From Pelotomaculum sp. UBA5255 (GTDB lineage: Bacteria; Bacillota; Desulfotomaculia; Desulfotomaculales; Pelotomaculaceae), in the NCBI GenBank assembly GCA_002408725.1, contig DHTR01000036.1:1-7149 (forward strand): a DNA stretch of 7,149 nucleotides, in the 5' to 3' direction. Numbering within the stretch: position 1 is the first letter of the stretch; each line of letters starts with the position of its first letter. The translations under genes were made by a program, and so were the position numbers. Positions 5,868 to 7,149 of this stretch are shown here, one piece after another. The notes under the pieces were generated by a model. It did no database searches. It was not told where the DNA came from and saw only the letters and a program-made list of their open reading frames with translations.

Positions 5868-6118
5868 CCTCTCAGCGCGTCTTCAATAGCTTTCTCAATT
5901 ATTGTTTTGGACAGGTTATCGATTTTTTTCCTGCCGTCTATGATCATGGTTCCTTTTGTCACCATGCCGTATTTCTTAAGATAGTCAAAATCCTTACCCA
6001 CGTAGTAGAGCTTCACTTCCACATCATCCCCGTATTTGGCCGCCGTGTTTTTTATTGTTTGCACATGTTCATCACAACAAGGGCAGGTGTTGATAAACTC
6101 CACTTTAACCTTTGGCAC
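5864..6118 (-). CDS. saoT: Thioredoxin-like small protein with CPCC motif
   Basis: An 84-aa thioredoxin-fold protein (family size for glutaredoxin-like mini-thioredoxins). It begins VKVEFINTCPCCDEH: a first beta strand followed by Cys12-Pro13-Cys14-Cys15 at the start of the first helix, giving a CxxC pair plus a third adjacent cysteine. GTMIIDGRK (from about residue 57) matches the conserved loop and strand before the last helix, but the usual cis-proline is not evident. There is no signal peptide, so it acts in the cytoplasm. I chose GTG at 6118 because GGAGG (6126-6130) stands seven bases upstream. An upstream in-frame TTG at 6148 would overlap the previous gene and has no such site. It would reduce or carry metal for a partner such as the MerB-like lyase (inference). 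Relatives, as I recall the SaoT family, sometimes have Sec in this motif; here all are Cys. Its stop overlaps the saoE start by 4 bases. Confidence 0.85.
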   Translation of the reverse strand: MPKVKVEFINTCPCCDEHVQTIKNTAAKYGDDVEVKLYYVGKDFDYLKKYGMVTKGTMIIDGRKKIDNLSKTIIEKAIEDALRG

Positions 6119-6125
6119 TGTAATA

Positions 6126-6130
6126 CCTCC
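6126..6130 (-). promoter_or_regulatory. Ribosome binding site that fixes the saoT start
   Basis: GGAGG lies in the short gap after the oxidoreductase stop, seven bases before the GTG at 6118. It supports the 84-aa form over a 94-aa reading from TTG at 6148. Confidence 0.8.
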
Positions 6131-6134
6131 GTTT

Positions 6135-7149
6135 TCAAGCTTTCTCAATCCGGCACAAAAGCGCTTTGAACACTGGAAACCCTGAAACGGGATCCCTGTT
6201 GCTGAAGTCTGTCAGAGTATTAACATTGGCCTGCCGCCAGGCCTCGACCTGGGTCGGGTTCCCGCCGCCCATATTAACCTCTGCCTGACCTGGTAAAACT
6301 TTTTCAGTCACATTAGCGTAAAAGAAAACCCGTCCTCTCCTGGTGCTAACCGCAACCCTGTCTCCGTCCCTGATGTTTCGCTCCGCCGCGTCGATGGGGT
6401 TGATCAAAGTCAGCGGTTTTTCCTGAAGTTTGACCAGTCCGGGTACGTTCAAGTGCTGAGAGCGAAAGGTCGACTGGATCCTCGCCCCCGTGTTCAGTAC
6501 CAGAGGAAACTCTCTGTAGAGCTCAGGGTCCTGCAGGGGACCTTCCGCCGGTTCGGTGTAGACAGGCAGCGCGTCATAGCCGTGTTTGGCCATCAGACTG
6601 GAGGCAATCTCCATTTTGCCCGAAGGAGTTGGGAAACCCGGCTTTTTGTCTCTCCTTAACAGACCCAGTTCGTATTTTTTATAGCGTCGCTCCGCAACGG
6701 GGATCTTAACCCCGTCGGTGCTGTTTTGCAAAGCTTCAAGCAGTCCGGGGCTCCCGGCAAAAGCCTTTTCAATAAGCTCCTCTTCGCTTTGCGGGTAAAG
6801 GTGGCCGTAACCCAGCCTGTTGGCCAGTTCAGCCATAATCATGACACAGTTTTTTGACTGGCCCACGGGCTCTATCACTCGTCTTCTCAAGCGCACGTAA
6901 TCAGGGTAGCGTTGGTATGAATTCATTTCATAATAAGTGGCCGACGGGAGTACGACGTCTGCAAAAAGCGCGTCCCGGGTCATAACAAGGTCAATTATCA
7001 TCATAAAATCCAGGCCGCGGTAAGCCTCTTCAAAGATTTTAGGCTGCGGGTAGGAGGTCAGGGTGGAAGACCCGTTGATCAGCAAACCCTTTACCGGATA
7101 AGGTTCTCCCTCCAGAACAGCCCTGGGAAATTCCATGTAGTGGGCGCAT
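6135..7149 (-). CDS. Molybdopterin oxidoreductase, DMSO reductase family (C-terminal part only)
   Basis: The last ~337 residues of a large bis-MGD molybdenum or tungsten enzyme; the N-terminus and active-site ligand lie outside the window, and the frame is open to the right edge. An apparent ATG at 7136 is internal, since in-frame codons (C-A-H-Y) continue upstream. Visible marks, counted from the first complete codon: GLLINGSSTL (about 21-30); DLVMTRDALFADVVLPSATYYE region (53-74), the standard 'transport out, ADVVLP' strand; PGFPTPSGKMEI (170-181); LNTGARIQSTFRSQHLNVPG (218-237), opening the C-terminal molydop-binding domain; INPIDAAERNIRDGDRVAV (249-267); and NVNTLTD...DPVSGFPVFKAL near the end. 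It ends 16 bases before the saoT start, so the two are probably co-transcribed. The substrate cannot be assigned without the N-terminal half. It could be part of the organometal pathway or simply an upstream neighbour. Confidence 0.88.
   Translation of the reverse strand, partial: CAHYMEFPRAVLEGEPYPVKGLLINGSSTLTSYPQPKIFEEAYRGLDFMMIIDLVMTRDALFADVVLPSATYYEMNSYQRYPDYVRLRRRVIEPVGQSKNCVMIMAELANRLGYGHLYPQSEEELIEKAFAGSPGLLEALQNSTDGVKIPVAERRYKKYELGLLRRDKKPGFPTPSGKMEIASSLMAKHGYDALPVYTEPAEGPLQDPELYREFPLVLNTGARIQSTFRSQHLNVPGLVKLQEKPLTLINPIDAAERNIRDGDRVAVSTRRGRVFFYANVTEKVLPGQAEVNMGGGNPTQVEAWRQANVNTLTDFSNRDPVSGFPVFKALLCRIEKA

Noticed and set aside
6119..6148. TTG at 6148 as the saoT start, giving 94 residues.
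   Set aside because: It overlaps the preceding gene, lacks a ribosome site, and would place the GGAGG site inside the coding sequence.

Overview
The window is one tightly packed block in which every credible gene lies on the minus strand, so it reads from high to low coordinates. Neighbouring genes overlap by 1 to 4 bases or sit 9 to 70 bases apart, as in a single operon. I see no RNA gene, insertion sequence, CRISPR array or gene-free stretch over 300 bases. Mid-range G+C, frequent GTG starts, strong GGAGG-type ribosome sites and lipoprotein-type binding proteins suggest an anaerobic Firmicute. The Peptococcaceae (Desulfotomaculum/Pelotomaculum-like) are my best guess, by inference only. The host must also make selenocysteine, because two genes need UGA read as Sec.

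Layout in transcription order: (1) C-terminal part of a molybdopterin (DMSO reductase family) oxidoreductase, cut by the right edge; (2) small thioredoxin-like CPCC protein (saoT-like); (3) ArsP/PF03773-like permease with a CSCG motif (saoE-like); (4) small lipoprotein ending in Cys-Cys-COOH (saoC-like); (5) NitT/TauT-type substrate-binding lipoprotein; (6) second, shorter exported binding protein with a DCC motif (saoB-like); (7) ABC permease with an in-frame UGA (saoP-like); (8) ABC ATPase (saoA-like); (9) MerB-like organomercurial lyase with an in-frame UGA at its active-site Cys-Cys pair (saoL-like), running off the left edge.

The main result is that two apparent truncations, in the lyase and in the ABC permease, are most simply selenoproteins. 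In each, the reading frame continues past a UGA with family-typical sequence, and a compact stem-loop with a G in its apical loop lies at the distance expected of a bacterial SECIS. Paired cysteines (CC, or CU) recur in several of the other proteins. The set looks like uptake of a soft-metal or organometal compound (ABC transporter with two binding proteins), cleavage of a carbon-metal bond (MerB-like lyase), thiol/selenol relay (SaoT, SaoC) and export of a product (SaoE). From memory, NCBI protein-family names use SaoL/C/T/B/P/A/E for a 'selenocysteine-assisted organometal' system; the gene symbols here follow that recollection and were not checked. The true substrate cannot be read from sequence.
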